This document shows, one piece after another, positions 9,985 through 18,415 of a stretch of 64,000 nt of DNA (positions are counted from its first letter, which is position 1; every line of letters starts with the position of its first letter). This stretch comes from Pseudomonas sp. C2B4 (GTDB lineage Bacteria > Pseudomonadota > Gammaproteobacteria > Pseudomonadales > Pseudomonadaceae). The notes under the pieces are model-generated. The model made no database searches, was not told the DNA's origin, and saw nothing but the letters and a program-made list of their open reading frames with translations. The stretch covers positions 124,001 to 188,000 of the forward strand of contig NZ_JABFMU010000001.1 of the NCBI RefSeq assembly GCF_013359695.1, read 5' to 3'. A program made the translations under genes and the position numbers.

Positions 9985-12015
9985 ATGGACCGTTCACCGT
10001 GGCATGCCGGCGAGAAACAATTGCAGGCACATGTAGGCGTTGTCGAGCGCATGGAGACACTGGGTCGTAGGGTGATTCGCAGCGAGATGCCGGATCAGCA
10101 CCGTACCTTCTACCAGCAATTGCCGTTCATGCTGTACGGCGCTGTCGATGGGGACGGACTTCCGTGGGCCAGCGTGCTGGAAGGTGAACCGGGTTTTGCC
10201 CATTCACCCGAACCGGGTCTGTTGCAATTCAGCAGCCTGCCGGCTGCCGACGATCCGGCGCAATTAAGCGAGGGTGCGGCGATTGGTCTGCTGGGGATCG
10301 AATTGCACACCCGGCGGCGTAACCGCATCAACGGGCGTGTCGGTGGCGTTTCGTCCAGCGGCTTCGCGGTGGCGGTGCAACAGTCATTCGGCAATTGCCC
10401 GCAGTACATTCAACTGCGTCAGTTTCGTACGGTACCCCTGGCGGACCCGGCAACGCGTATTGCCCAGCACCTCAACGAGCTGGATGACGCAGCCAAAGCC
10501 GTGATCGCCGAGGCGGACACGTTCTTTGTCGCCAGTTATGTGGATGTCGATGGCGAACGTTCGGTGGATGTTTCGCACCGTGGTGGACAGGCCGGATTCG
10601 TCCAAGTGGAAGGCAATCGCCTGACCATTCCGGATTTCGCCGGTAACCTGTTTTTCAATACGCTGGGCAATCTGCTGGTCAATCCTCGAGCCGGTTTGTT
10701 GTTCATCGATTTTAATTCGGGTGATCTGCTGCAATTGAGCGGCCACGCCGACATCATTCTTGACGGGCCGGAGGTTGAGGCCTTTCAAGGTGCGGAACGC
10801 CTGTGGGTGTTCCACGTGGAACACGTCGTGCGTCGTCCGGCTGCACTTGCCTTGCGGTGGCGGTTCGATGGCGTATCACCCACCAGTTTGCTGACTGGCA
10901 CTTGGGCTCAAGCCAAGGCCCGTCTGCAAGCAAAGGCCCTGGGTGATCAGTGGCGTCCGTTGCGGGTGGTGAGCATCGAAGCAGAAAGCCACAACATCCG
11001 TTCGATCTATCTGGAGCCTGCCGACGACGCCGGGCTGCCGTTGTTTCAGGCCGGGCAGCATTTACCCCTGCGTTTCAACATTGATGGTGAGGTGCACATC
11101 CGCACTTACAGTCTGTCGAGCGCACCGTCCGATGACTTTTTCCGCATCAGCGTGAAGCGCGACGGGCGAGTTTCCTCGCACCTGCATGAACAGATTCGCG
11201 TCGGTGACCTGTTGGAAGCGCGTGCGCCTCAAGGGCATTTCACTGTCGCGCCGCACGAGCGTCGACCCCTGGTGCTGCTGGCCGCTGGGGTCGGTATCAC
11301 GCCGTTGCTGTCGATGCTGCGCGAGGTGGTTTATCAGGGATTGCGCACGCGCCGTATCCGGCCGACGTTGTTTGTGCAGAGTTCCCGTGCGTTGGCCGAT
11401 CAGGTATTTGGTTCTGAATTGGATCGCTTGCTCGAAGAGGCCGGGGACGCAGTCAGGGTGGTGCGTCTACTCAGCCAACCGGAGCCTGAGGCACGGGAAG
11501 GCGAAGATTTCGATTTGACCGGGCGAATCGACGTTGCCGTACTCAAGGACCTGATTGAGGCCGAAGACTACGATCAAGTGGATTTTGTCCTCTGCGGTCC
11601 GGGCAGCTTTACCCAAGGGCTCTACGACGGTCTGCGAGAACTGGACATACGCGATGGGCGGATTCATGCCGAAACCTTCGGTCCCTCTACGCTGCGTAGG
11701 CGTCTGGATCCTGATGCGGTCATCATCGAACAACCGCCCGCCGCGACGACCTCGGTCCCGGTGGTGTTCCAGCGCTCGGCCAAGGAAGCGCGCTGGCAAC
11801 CCGAGGGTGGCAGTTTGCTGGAGTTGGCGGAAAGCCGTGGCTTGCACCCGGAATTCAGTTGCCGTGGCGGCTCCTGCGGGACCTGCAAGACGCGCCTGAT
11901 CAGCGGCCAGGTGAATTATCCACAGCCGCCAGCAGAGGTGCCGGATGAAGGACAGGTATTGATTTGCTGTGCGATTCCAGCACAGGGAGCGCAACCTTTG
12001 GTGCTGGATCTCTGA
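9985..12015 (+). CDS. Three-domain flavoprotein: PNPOx-like + ferredoxin reductase + 2Fe-2S ferredoxin
   Basis: This 676-residue soluble protein joins three modules. Residues about 1-300 resemble the pyridoxamine-5'-phosphate oxidase-like flavin-binding split barrel (RRRNRINGRV and TPD-type FNTLGNLLVNPRAGLLFIDF). Residues about 320-560 form an FAD/NAD(P)H ferredoxin reductase (IRTYSLSSAPSD, LAAGVGITPLLSML, DFVLCGPGSF). The C-terminus is a plant-type 2Fe-2S domain with CRGGSCGTC and a later Cys in LICCAIPA. Electron flow from NAD(P)H through FAD to the cluster is the likely chemistry; the acceptor is unknown. The ATG at 9985 has GGGGAG upstream and is chosen over an in-frame ATG 60 bases earlier. 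A perfect DnaA nonamer lies at 11926-11934. Confidence 0.9.
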   Translation: MDRSPWHAGEKQLQAHVGVVERMETLGRRVIRSEMPDQHRTFYQQLPFMLYGAVDGDGLPWASVLEGEPGFAHSPEPGLLQFSSLPAADDPAQLSEGAAIGLLGIELHTRRRNRINGRVGGVSSSGFAVAVQQSFGNCPQYIQLRQFRTVPLADPATRIAQHLNELDDAAKAVIAEADTFFVASYVDVDGERSVDVSHRGGQAGFVQVEGNRLTIPDFAGNLFFNTLGNLLVNPRAGLLFIDFNSGDLLQLSGHADIILDGPEVEAFQGAERLWVFHVEHVVRRPAALALRWRFDGVSPTSLLTGTWAQAKARLQAKALGDQWRPLRVVSIEAESHNIRSIYLEPADDAGLPLFQAGQHLPLRFNIDGEVHIRTYSLSSAPSDDFFRISVKRDGRVSSHLHEQIRVGDLLEARAPQGHFTVAPHERRPLVLLAAGVGITPLLSMLREVVYQGLRTRRIRPTLFVQSSRALADQVFGSELDRLLEEAGDAVRVVRLLSQPEPEAREGEDFDLTGRIDVAVLKDLIEAEDYDQVDFVLCGPGSFTQGLYDGLRELDIRDGRIHAETFGPSTLRRRLDPDAVIIEQPPAATTSVPVVFQRSAKEARWQPEGGSLLELAESRGLHPEFSCRGGSCGTCKTRLISGQVNYPQPPAEVPDEGQVLICCAIPAQGAQPLVLDL

Positions 12016-12077
12016 CGAATGTACGGAAGTGAACATTGCTCGTCGGTCGATGGCTGAGTAGGGTAATGGGCAGAACG

Positions 12078-12102
12078 AAAAGGGGCCGTCAAAGGCCCCT
12101 TT
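12078..12102 (+). terminator. Terminator-like hairpin after the oxidoreductase gene
   Basis: AAAGGGGCC (12079-12087) pairs with GGCCCCTTT (12094-12102) over a 6-base loop. Only a short T-run follows, so strength is uncertain. Confidence 0.65.
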
Positions 12103-12127
12103 GTGCATTTCAGGGACAGGCGTTTTG

Positions 12128-13324
12128 ATGGTTTCTCTTACTCGCTGGATGATCGGTTTGGCGGCGCTGGTGCTACTCAATGGTTGTGAGCAACAGGATG
12201 CACCGCCGCTCGATCAGCAGCTCTATGTCTGGCAACGGCAATGGACTGAGGCCCATGTCACGGCCCTCAGCGACAGTCGCACAGACTTCTCGACCCTGCG
12301 TGTTCTCGCCTTGCAGGCATTCCCCCAGGCGGGCTGGAGTCGGGCACGGATTGATCCGATGCTGCTCAAGCGTGATGGCCGACCGCTGATTGCGGTGATT
12401 CGTCTCGATGGTCAGCTCAGTTCGCTGAATCAGGACGAGGCGACAACGCAGATTCAACAGGTGATCAGTGACTGGCAGGCACAGGGTTTGAGCCTCGCGG
12501 GCGTGGAAATCGATCATGATGCGGGTAACGCGCGGCTATCGGCCTATCGTGAATTCCTGGTGCACTTGCGCGCAATACTGCCGGCCTCGTTGCCGCTCAG
12601 CATCACCGCGTTGCCGGCCTGGCTCGACAGTCCCGAGCTGCCAGGGCTGTTGTCCACCGTCGACATCAGCGTGCTGCAAGTCCATGCGGTGAGCGATCCG
12701 CGTCGGGGTCTGTTTGATCCGGATCAGGCGCGGCATTGGGTGAAGGCCTGGAGCCGCATCACCAGCAAACCTTTCTATCTGGCGCTGCCGGCCTATGGCG
12801 TGGCGTTGCTGTCGAGTGCCAGCGGTGCGCCAATCGTGGAGAGCGAAGTCAGCATCGAACGAGTGGGCAAACGCCGGGAGTTAATGGCCGATCCTCAGCA
12901 TCTGAGTCAGCTCGGTGCCCAATTGCGCGCTGATCCCCCTGCGCATCTGGCGGGCCTCATCTGGTTTCGCCTGCCGCTGGCCAATGATCGTCGAGCCTGG
13001 AGCCTGACCACCTTGCGGGCGGTGGCTCGCGGTGATGAGTTGCGCAGCCACTTGGCGTTCAAGGTCTCGGCAGATCAAGGCCTGTATGACATCGGCATTC
13101 ACAATGAAGGTAATCTCGACAGCGCCTGGCCCGAACGCCTGACGTTGGCGGTGCGGGGCTGTGAGGGGGCCGATGCGCTGGCCGGGTATGCATTGCAACA
13201 AAGTCCCGATCTGCTTACCTTCACCCGCCTGCGCGAAGGCCGGATAGCGGCCGGCGGGCAGCGAGCCATCGGTTGGGCGCGCTGCGCAAACATTGATCAA
13301 GGAGCGTCGAATGTTCACCCGTAA
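12128..13324 (+). CDS. DUF3142-type lipoprotein
   Basis: This 398-residue protein starts with a lipoprotein signal: a hydrophobic stretch (MIGLAALVLL) then the lipobox LNGC, so it should be acylated at Cys about residue 20. The body (PLIAVIRLDGQ, GVEIDHDAGNARL, YREFLVHLRAILP, LPLSITALPAWLDS) resembles DUF3142, a TIM-barrel-like family found in Pseudomonas envelopes. DHD and the Asp/Glu-rich strand ends would line such a barrel. Function is unknown. Its stop overlaps the start of the next gene by 14 bases, indicating co-translation. Confidence 0.75.
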   Translation: MVSLTRWMIGLAALVLLNGCEQQDAPPLDQQLYVWQRQWTEAHVTALSDSRTDFSTLRVLALQAFPQAGWSRARIDPMLLKRDGRPLIAVIRLDGQLSSLNQDEATTQIQQVISDWQAQGLSLAGVEIDHDAGNARLSAYREFLVHLRAILPASLPLSITALPAWLDSPELPGLLSTVDISVLQVHAVSDPRRGLFDPDQARHWVKAWSRITSKPFYLALPAYGVALLSSASGAPIVESEVSIERVGKRRELMADPQHLSQLGAQLRADPPAHLAGLIWFRLPLANDRRAWSLTTLRAVARGDELRSHLAFKVSADQGLYDIGIHNEGNLDSAWPERLTLAVRGCEGADALAGYALQQSPDLLTFTRLREGRIAAGGQRAIGWARCANIDQGASNVHP

Positions 13325-15425
13325 CTGGCCACGCCATCTGTTGTGCCTGAGTCTCAGCCTGCCACTGGGTTCGGCGTTGGCGTGTGGTCCGGACTTTCCC
13401 ATGCGCCTGCTGGACAACCGTGACCAGTCGCTGGCGGAGCTGCCGGAGGGAAACTTTCGGTTTGAGATCAATCGGCTTGGCCATGCGATCGCGGGTCTGA
13501 AAAATGTCACTGCAATCGCCTATGGCATGGACGCCACGGACTACGCAGAACAGCGCACTCAGGCCGAGCAAGTCGGATTGACCACTGAGCAGCAAGCGCT
13601 GGTGAAACAGCTGCGCGAGCTGAGCGATGCTCGCCAGGTCGAAGCGCAAGGCGCAGATCTGCCCGCCGAACTCAGGCTGTATCTGGCCGGGGCGGTGGCT
13701 TTTGCTGCCGATGACCAGGGCTTGGCGGCAGAGTATTTTCAGAAAGTTCTCGCACTGCCGGCGGATCAGCGAGCGTTGCGCAGCACTTGGGCGGCCTATT
13801 CGTTGGGCCGGGCGTTGTTCGCCATGAGCGCGCAAGCGGGTGCGAGTCCTGATCTGCTGGCGCAGTCGAGAAAGGCATTCGAGCAAACCCGCCAGTTGAG
13901 CATCGATGGCTTCAGCGATCCGCTGGAACTGGGCGTCGCCAGCCTTGGCGAAGAGGCCCGTGTGGCGCGAATTGCGGGCGACTGGAACAGCGCCATCGAA
14001 CTCTACGCCACGCAAAACCGACACGGTTCGACAGTGGGCTACACCTCGTTGAAGTTGCTGGTGGCTGATCTGGCGGCAACGCCTGAGGTCAAGCTGGCTG
14101 AACTGCTCAAGGGCAAACCGGTGCAGCAACTGGTGACCGCGTCGTTGATCAGTCGACTGGGCTGGTCATTCGGTGATCAACCGCCGACTGAACAAAAGTT
14201 GATCAAGCTCCTGCAAAGCAGTACCCGCGGCAGTCTCGACAATGCCGATCGCCTGGCCGCGATGAATTATCAACAGGGCGATTACGTCAGCGCCAAGGCC
14301 TTCCTCGAGCATGCTGACGATGGCGGTCTGGCCTGGTGGTTGCGGGCGAAGCTGGCGGTGCGCGATGGGGATAAAAATGCGGCGGCTGCGGCCTATGCGA
14401 AGGCGGCGCAGGCCTTCCCGCAAGACGAATCCTGGGGCGAGCGCCGGACGCCGGACTGGGCGTTCGAATCCTTGCAGCCCAAGTGTCGGGTCGAGGGTGA
14501 GAGCGCGATCCTGGCCCTGCAACGTGGGGATTACCTGCAAGCGTTCGATCAGCTCTACCGCAGCAAAGAGATCTACTGGTTCGATGCAGCGACCGTGGCC
14601 GAGCGGGTGTTGACCGTCGATGAACTCAAGCATTACGTCGACACCCAGGTACCGGCGCCACCACCGTTGACTCAACAAGAGCGCGATAATTATGTGCCGC
14701 TGTCCGTGGCGGCGAAGTTGCGCAACTTGCTTGGGCGGCGTTTGCTCCGGGAAGAACGTTACGACGAAGCACCGGCGTACTTTGACAATGTTGAGTTGCA
14801 ACATAAGGCCAGGTGGTACGGGCAGCTGCGACGGGATGCTGAATCGAAATGGTGGCCGACCAAACGGGCCTTCGCCTATTTCCATGCCGGGCAGGTGGCC
14901 CGTTACGACGGAATGGAGCTATTGGGCTACGAGATGTCTCCAGATTATGCGACGTTCGGCGGCAATTACAGTCTTGAGACCCCTGAGCTCAACGTGGGGC
15001 CGCTGATTGCCGAAGGCGAGGTCCGGCGGCAGAAAGCGACAGTGGCACAGCCTGATGAGCGCTTCCATTACCGTTATATCGCCACAGCTTTGGCGAACAA
15101 GGCTGCGGATCATTTGCCCCACAGCAGTCAGGCATTTGCGTCTGTGCTGTGCAAGGCATCAATGTGGGGCACCACTCTGCAGGAGCAAAGCGCCTTCTAT
15201 CGACGCTACGTCGAGAACGGCCCCTATGTGGTGTGGGCTGGGGATTTTGGCCATCAATGCCAGGATCCCGACTTCGAGAACGCCGACAAGCGCTATGTCA
15301 CCCAGGTCACCGACGCGGCTCGCTCAGCGCTCAGGCCGTACAAGACATTCCTGCAAATAGGCTCCGTGCTGGCGGTAGTTGCAGCGGCGCTGTGGGTGAT
15401 CGTTCGCCGCCGCAAGGCTCAATGA
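13311..15425 (+). CDS. Membrane-anchored periplasmic helical-repeat protein, unknown function
   Basis: This 704-residue protein has a signal peptide (LLCLSLSLPLGSALA then CGPDFP) and a single C-terminal membrane helix (about 680-698) followed by RRRKAQ. It should therefore sit in the periplasm anchored to the inner membrane with a short cytoplasmic tail. The middle is Ala/Leu/Tyr-rich and resembles TPR/Sel1-like helical hairpins (YSLGRALFAMSAQAG, AAAAAYAKAAQAFPQDESW). I do not recognise a catalytic motif. AAGGAG precedes the ATG at 13311. Its coding overlap with the DUF3142 lipoprotein suggests the two products act together in the envelope. Confidence 0.7.
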   Translation: MFTRNWPRHLLCLSLSLPLGSALACGPDFPMRLLDNRDQSLAELPEGNFRFEINRLGHAIAGLKNVTAIAYGMDATDYAEQRTQAEQVGLTTEQQALVKQLRELSDARQVEAQGADLPAELRLYLAGAVAFAADDQGLAAEYFQKVLALPADQRALRSTWAAYSLGRALFAMSAQAGASPDLLAQSRKAFEQTRQLSIDGFSDPLELGVASLGEEARVARIAGDWNSAIELYATQNRHGSTVGYTSLKLLVADLAATPEVKLAELLKGKPVQQLVTASLISRLGWSFGDQPPTEQKLIKLLQSSTRGSLDNADRLAAMNYQQGDYVSAKAFLEHADDGGLAWWLRAKLAVRDGDKNAAAAAYAKAAQAFPQDESWGERRTPDWAFESLQPKCRVEGESAILALQRGDYLQAFDQLYRSKEIYWFDAATVAERVLTVDELKHYVDTQVPAPPPLTQQERDNYVPLSVAAKLRNLLGRRLLREERYDEAPAYFDNVELQHKARWYGQLRRDAESKWWPTKRAFAYFHAGQVARYDGMELLGYEMSPDYATFGGNYSLETPELNVGPLIAEGEVRRQKATVAQPDERFHYRYIATALANKAADHLPHSSQAFASVLCKASMWGTTLQEQSAFYRRYVENGPYVVWAGDFGHQCQDPDFENADKRYVTQVTDAARSALRPYKTFLQIGSVLAVVAAALWVIVRRRKAQ

Positions 15426-15426
15426 A

Positions 15427-16056
15427 TCACGCCTGTTGCACAAAGGTCAGCCGCACCGCGAAACCGATCAGCAGGCTGCCAAACAGCCATTGTTGCAGGC
15501 GCTGGGCCGATGGACTGCGTTGCAGCCAACGGCCCAGCGCGGCGCCGGCCAAGGCGTAAGCACTGTCGAACAGCAAACCCACGGCCACCAGCACCACGCC
15601 CAAGGTGGCGAATTGCGCGAGCACCGGTCCTGCCTGGGGGTTAATGAACTGCGGCAACAGTACTGAGCAGAACAACAGGGCTTTGGGGTTCAGCAGATTG
15701 GTCAGCAAACCGCGCTGGATCGCTTCCCGATAACGAGGTGGTTCGCCGGTTGCATTCGAACCGTTCAGGTTTGGCAGCATCGTCGTACGCAGGCACTGAA
15801 TGCCGATCCACAGCAGGTACGCGGCGCCGGCCAGTCGCACCACATCGAAGGTCCAGGGCGCAGCCTTGAACAGAGCCGCCAACCCCAGCGCCGCCAGTGC
15901 GACATGACAGCCCCGGGCGATGGCCAAACCCACGGCGGTGGCCAGCGCCGCCCCTTTGCCCTGACGGGCGCCGGTCTGCAGCAGCAGGATCATGTCCGGT
16001 CCCGGCAACAGATAAACCACCGCCAGTGCCATGAAAAACAGCCAGAGTCCTGCCAT
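15427..16056 (-). CDS. LysE/RhtB-family amino acid exporter
   Basis: This 209-residue inner-membrane protein has about six hydrophobic helices. The N-terminal LPGPDMILLLQTGARQGKGAAL matches the LysE/RhtB signature (PGPxxxxxxxxGxxxGxxAGL), and NLLNPKALLFCSVLLPQF is the second conserved loop. Length is typical. The ATG at 16056 is chosen because GGGGTG precedes it. It is transcribed divergently from an Lrp/AsnC-type regulator, a frequent arrangement in which the regulator controls amino acid export. The exported amino acid cannot be assigned. Confidence 0.93.
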   Translation of the reverse strand: MAGLWLFFMALAVVYLLPGPDMILLLQTGARQGKGAALATAVGLAIARGCHVALAALGLAALFKAAPWTFDVVRLAGAAYLLWIGIQCLRTTMLPNLNGSNATGEPPRYREAIQRGLLTNLLNPKALLFCSVLLPQFINPQAGPVLAQFATLGVVLVAVGLLFDSAYALAGAALGRWLQRSPSAQRLQQWLFGSLLIGFAVRLTFVQQA

Positions 16057-16200
16057 GTTGCACCCCATTCGTTGTCGATTCGGTACGTCCAGTCTAGGGC
16101 GAAGGGGTGGGGCAGGTGCTTGCGTAGTCAGCTTCTAAAAGGGTTCTGCTTGGCATAACCTGCTATTAAATGAACGTTTAACTCTCCGGATCTGCCAAAC

Positions 16201-16674
16201 ATGAAACTCGATGCCTACGACCGCAAGATTCTCGCCGCGCTGCAACGGGACGGACGCCTGAGCAATGTGCAATTGGCTGACGAGATCGGTCTGTCGGCGT
16301 CACCCTGCTTGCGTCGGGTACGGATGCTGGAAGAAGCCGGGGTGATTCGTGGTTATCAGGCCAATCTGGATCGCGATGAAGTCGGGCTTGGGCTGACCGT
16401 GTTCGTGGGCGTGAAAGTCGAGCGCCATAACGACGAACAGGCCGAAGCCTTTCGCCTGGCGGTGACGGCGTTGCCTGAGGTGGTTTCGGCGTTTCTGGTG
16501 TCTGGGGAATCAGATTTTCTGTTGCAGGTGGTGGTGCCGGACTTGCGCGCCTATGACCGGTTTCTTACTGGATGCCTGCTCAAATTGCCGGGGGTGAGCG
16601 ATATCCGCAGCAACTTTGCGATTCACACGGTGAAGGCGCCGGGGGCGTTGCCGTTGGGGCATTTGCCTGGCTGA
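16201..16674 (+). CDS. Lrp/AsnC-family transcriptional regulator
   Basis: This 157-residue regulator opens with KLDAYDRKILAALQRDGRLSNVQLADEIGLSASPCLRRVRMLEEAGVI, which is the Lrp N-terminal HTH (positions 1-60). The RAM effector/oligomerisation domain follows (about 68-145: TVFVGVKVERHNDEQAEAF, VSGESDFLLQV). It probably binds an amino acid. The gap of 144 bases to the divergent LysE gene is the likely operator region. Confidence 0.94.
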   Translation: MKLDAYDRKILAALQRDGRLSNVQLADEIGLSASPCLRRVRMLEEAGVIRGYQANLDRDEVGLGLTVFVGVKVERHNDEQAEAFRLAVTALPEVVSAFLVSGESDFLLQVVVPDLRAYDRFLTGCLLKLPGVSDIRSNFAIHTVKAPGALPLGHLPG

Positions 16675-16690
16675 GACCGAGTTGGTCCCA

Positions 16691-16770
16691 TTCGCGAGCA
16701 GGTCCGCTCCCACAGTTGATCTGTTGCGAACACAAATCCAATGTGGGAGCGAGCCTGCTCGCGAAAGCGG
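16691..16770. repeat. REP doublet (REPIN)
   Basis: Inverted copies at 16691-16715 and 16742-16770 (core GAGCGAGCCTGCTCGCGAA) lie between the convergent ends of the Lrp regulator and lpd genes. Confidence 0.9.
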
Positions 16771-16797
16771 CAGTCCAGCCACCGCAAATCTCCAGGC

Positions 16798-18198
16798 TTA
16801 CATCTGAGTCGCCATCCCCTCCACATTCATCGCCGCCTGGCGCAAAGCCTCGGAACGGGTCGGGTGTGGATGACAGGTCAGGGCAATGTCTTCGGCGGAG
16901 GCGCTGAATTCCATGGCCACGCAATACTCGCCAATCATCTCGCTGACGCTCGGCCCTACAAGGTGCACGCCGAGGATTTCGTCGGTGCGCTCATCGGCCA
17001 ATACTTTGGCGAAACCTTCGGTTTCGTGATTGATCTTCGCCCGGCTGTTGGCGGTGAAGGGAAACTTGCCAACCTTGTAGGCGCGACCCTCGGCTTTCAG
17101 CTGTTCTTCGGTCTTGCCGACGCTGGCCAGCTCAGGCTTGGTGTAAATCACGTTGGGAATCAGCTCGTAGTTGACCTCACCGGCCTTGCCGACGATCTGT
17201 TCGACACAGGCCATGGCTTCATCCTCGGCCTTGTGTGCGAGCATCGGTCCGGACGTCACGTCGCCAATCACCCAGACCCCAGCGGCTTCGGTGCGGTGGC
17301 CCTTGTTGGCAAGCATGCCGCGTTTGTCCGTGGCGAGGCCGACGTTCTCCAGTCCCAGCCCCTGTGTATAAGGTCGGCGCCCGATGGCCACCAGCACGTA
17401 ATCGGCTTCAAGCGTTTCGGCGGTGCCGCCAGCGGCAGGTTCAACGCTGAGCTGCACGCCCGTGGCGGTCGTTGTCGCGCGGGTCACTTTCGAACTGAGC
17501 TTGAAGCTGATGCCTTGCTTGCTCAATGAGCGCTGCAGGGTCTTGCCCGCTTCGCCGTCCACACCGGGACAGATCCGATCGAGGAATTCGACCACGGTCA
17601 CCTGCGCGCCCAAACGCCGCCACACCGAGCCCAGCTCCAGGCCGATCACACCGGCGCCGATCACCACCAAGTGCTTCGGCACTTCAGCCAGAGACAGCGC
17701 GCCGGTGGAATCCAGGATGCGTTTGTTATCGATGTCCACGCCGGGCAGGGGAGTGGGCTCGGAACCGGTGGCGATGATGATGTCCTTGGCGCTCAGTTCG
17801 GTCTTGCCGCCGGCGCTATCGGTCACCGTGACTTTGCCTGGCCCATCGATATGGCCCCAGCCCTTGATCCAGTCGACCTTGTTCTTGCGAAAGAGAAACT
17901 CGATGCCCTTGGTCAGCCCGGTCACGCTTTCATCTTTCTGCTTCATCATCTGCGCGAGGTTGAGAGTGGGTTTGACCTCGATTCCCAGGTTGGCGAATTC
18001 CGTGCCCATGGCGGCGTCGTAAAGTTCGGAGGCATGCAGGAGTGCCTTGGAGGGCATGCAGCCGACGTTCAGGCACGTGCCGCCAAGGGTAGCTCGTCCT
18101 TCCACGCAAGCCGCTTTCAAACCCAGTTGGCCAGCGCGGATCGCTGCGTTGTAGCCGCCGGGGCCACCGCCGAGTATTACGACGTCATAGGTGCTCAT
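16798..18198 (-). CDS. lpdA: Dihydrolipoyl dehydrogenase
   Basis: This 466-residue FAD enzyme reoxidises dihydrolipoamide in 2-oxoacid dehydrogenase or glycine cleavage complexes. Visible are the FAD site VVILGGGPGGYNAAIRAGQL, the redox disulfide GGTCLNVGCMPSKALL (Cys about 42 and 47), the NAD site IGAGVIGLELGSVW, the second FAD contact VWVIGDVTSGPMLAHKA, and the catalytic HPHPTRSE near the C-terminus. No E1 or E2 gene is adjacent, so it resembles the stand-alone third paralogue of Pseudomonas (lpd3 type). CAGGAG precedes the ATG. Confidence 0.96.
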   Translation of the reverse strand: MSTYDVVILGGGPGGYNAAIRAGQLGLKAACVEGRATLGGTCLNVGCMPSKALLHASELYDAAMGTEFANLGIEVKPTLNLAQMMKQKDESVTGLTKGIEFLFRKNKVDWIKGWGHIDGPGKVTVTDSAGGKTELSAKDIIIATGSEPTPLPGVDIDNKRILDSTGALSLAEVPKHLVVIGAGVIGLELGSVWRRLGAQVTVVEFLDRICPGVDGEAGKTLQRSLSKQGISFKLSSKVTRATTTATGVQLSVEPAAGGTAETLEADYVLVAIGRRPYTQGLGLENVGLATDKRGMLANKGHRTEAAGVWVIGDVTSGPMLAHKAEDEAMACVEQIVGKAGEVNYELIPNVIYTKPELASVGKTEEQLKAEGRAYKVGKFPFTANSRAKINHETEGFAKVLADERTDEILGVHLVGPSVSEMIGEYCVAMEFSASAEDIALTCHPHPTRSEALRQAAMNVEGMATQM

Positions 18199-18362
18199 GG
18201 ATCTACTCCTGGATTGAAAGAGGATCGGGAGGGGTAAACGTAGCCTTGGAATAAAATTACGAGCGTAATATGTGCGTTATTGCGCATTTCGGTCAAGGCT
18301 TCAGGCAAGCGACAGGTTGAGCATCTTTAGATAGCGCAAATGAATACGAAAATTTCACCGTT

Positions 18363-18381
18363 TTCGTTATATCGTAACGAA
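18363..18381. promoter_or_regulatory. Inverted repeat in front of the SPFH/P-ATPase operon
   Basis: Arms TTCGTTA (18363-18369) and TAACGAA (18375-18381) flank TATCG, 34 bases before the ATG at 18416 and in the only gap between lpd and the operon. It is a candidate operator; no regulator is adjacent. Confidence 0.45.
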
Positions 18382-18415
18382 TTGCGATTTGAGCGAAGCT
18401 GAGCACTGGGGTGGT

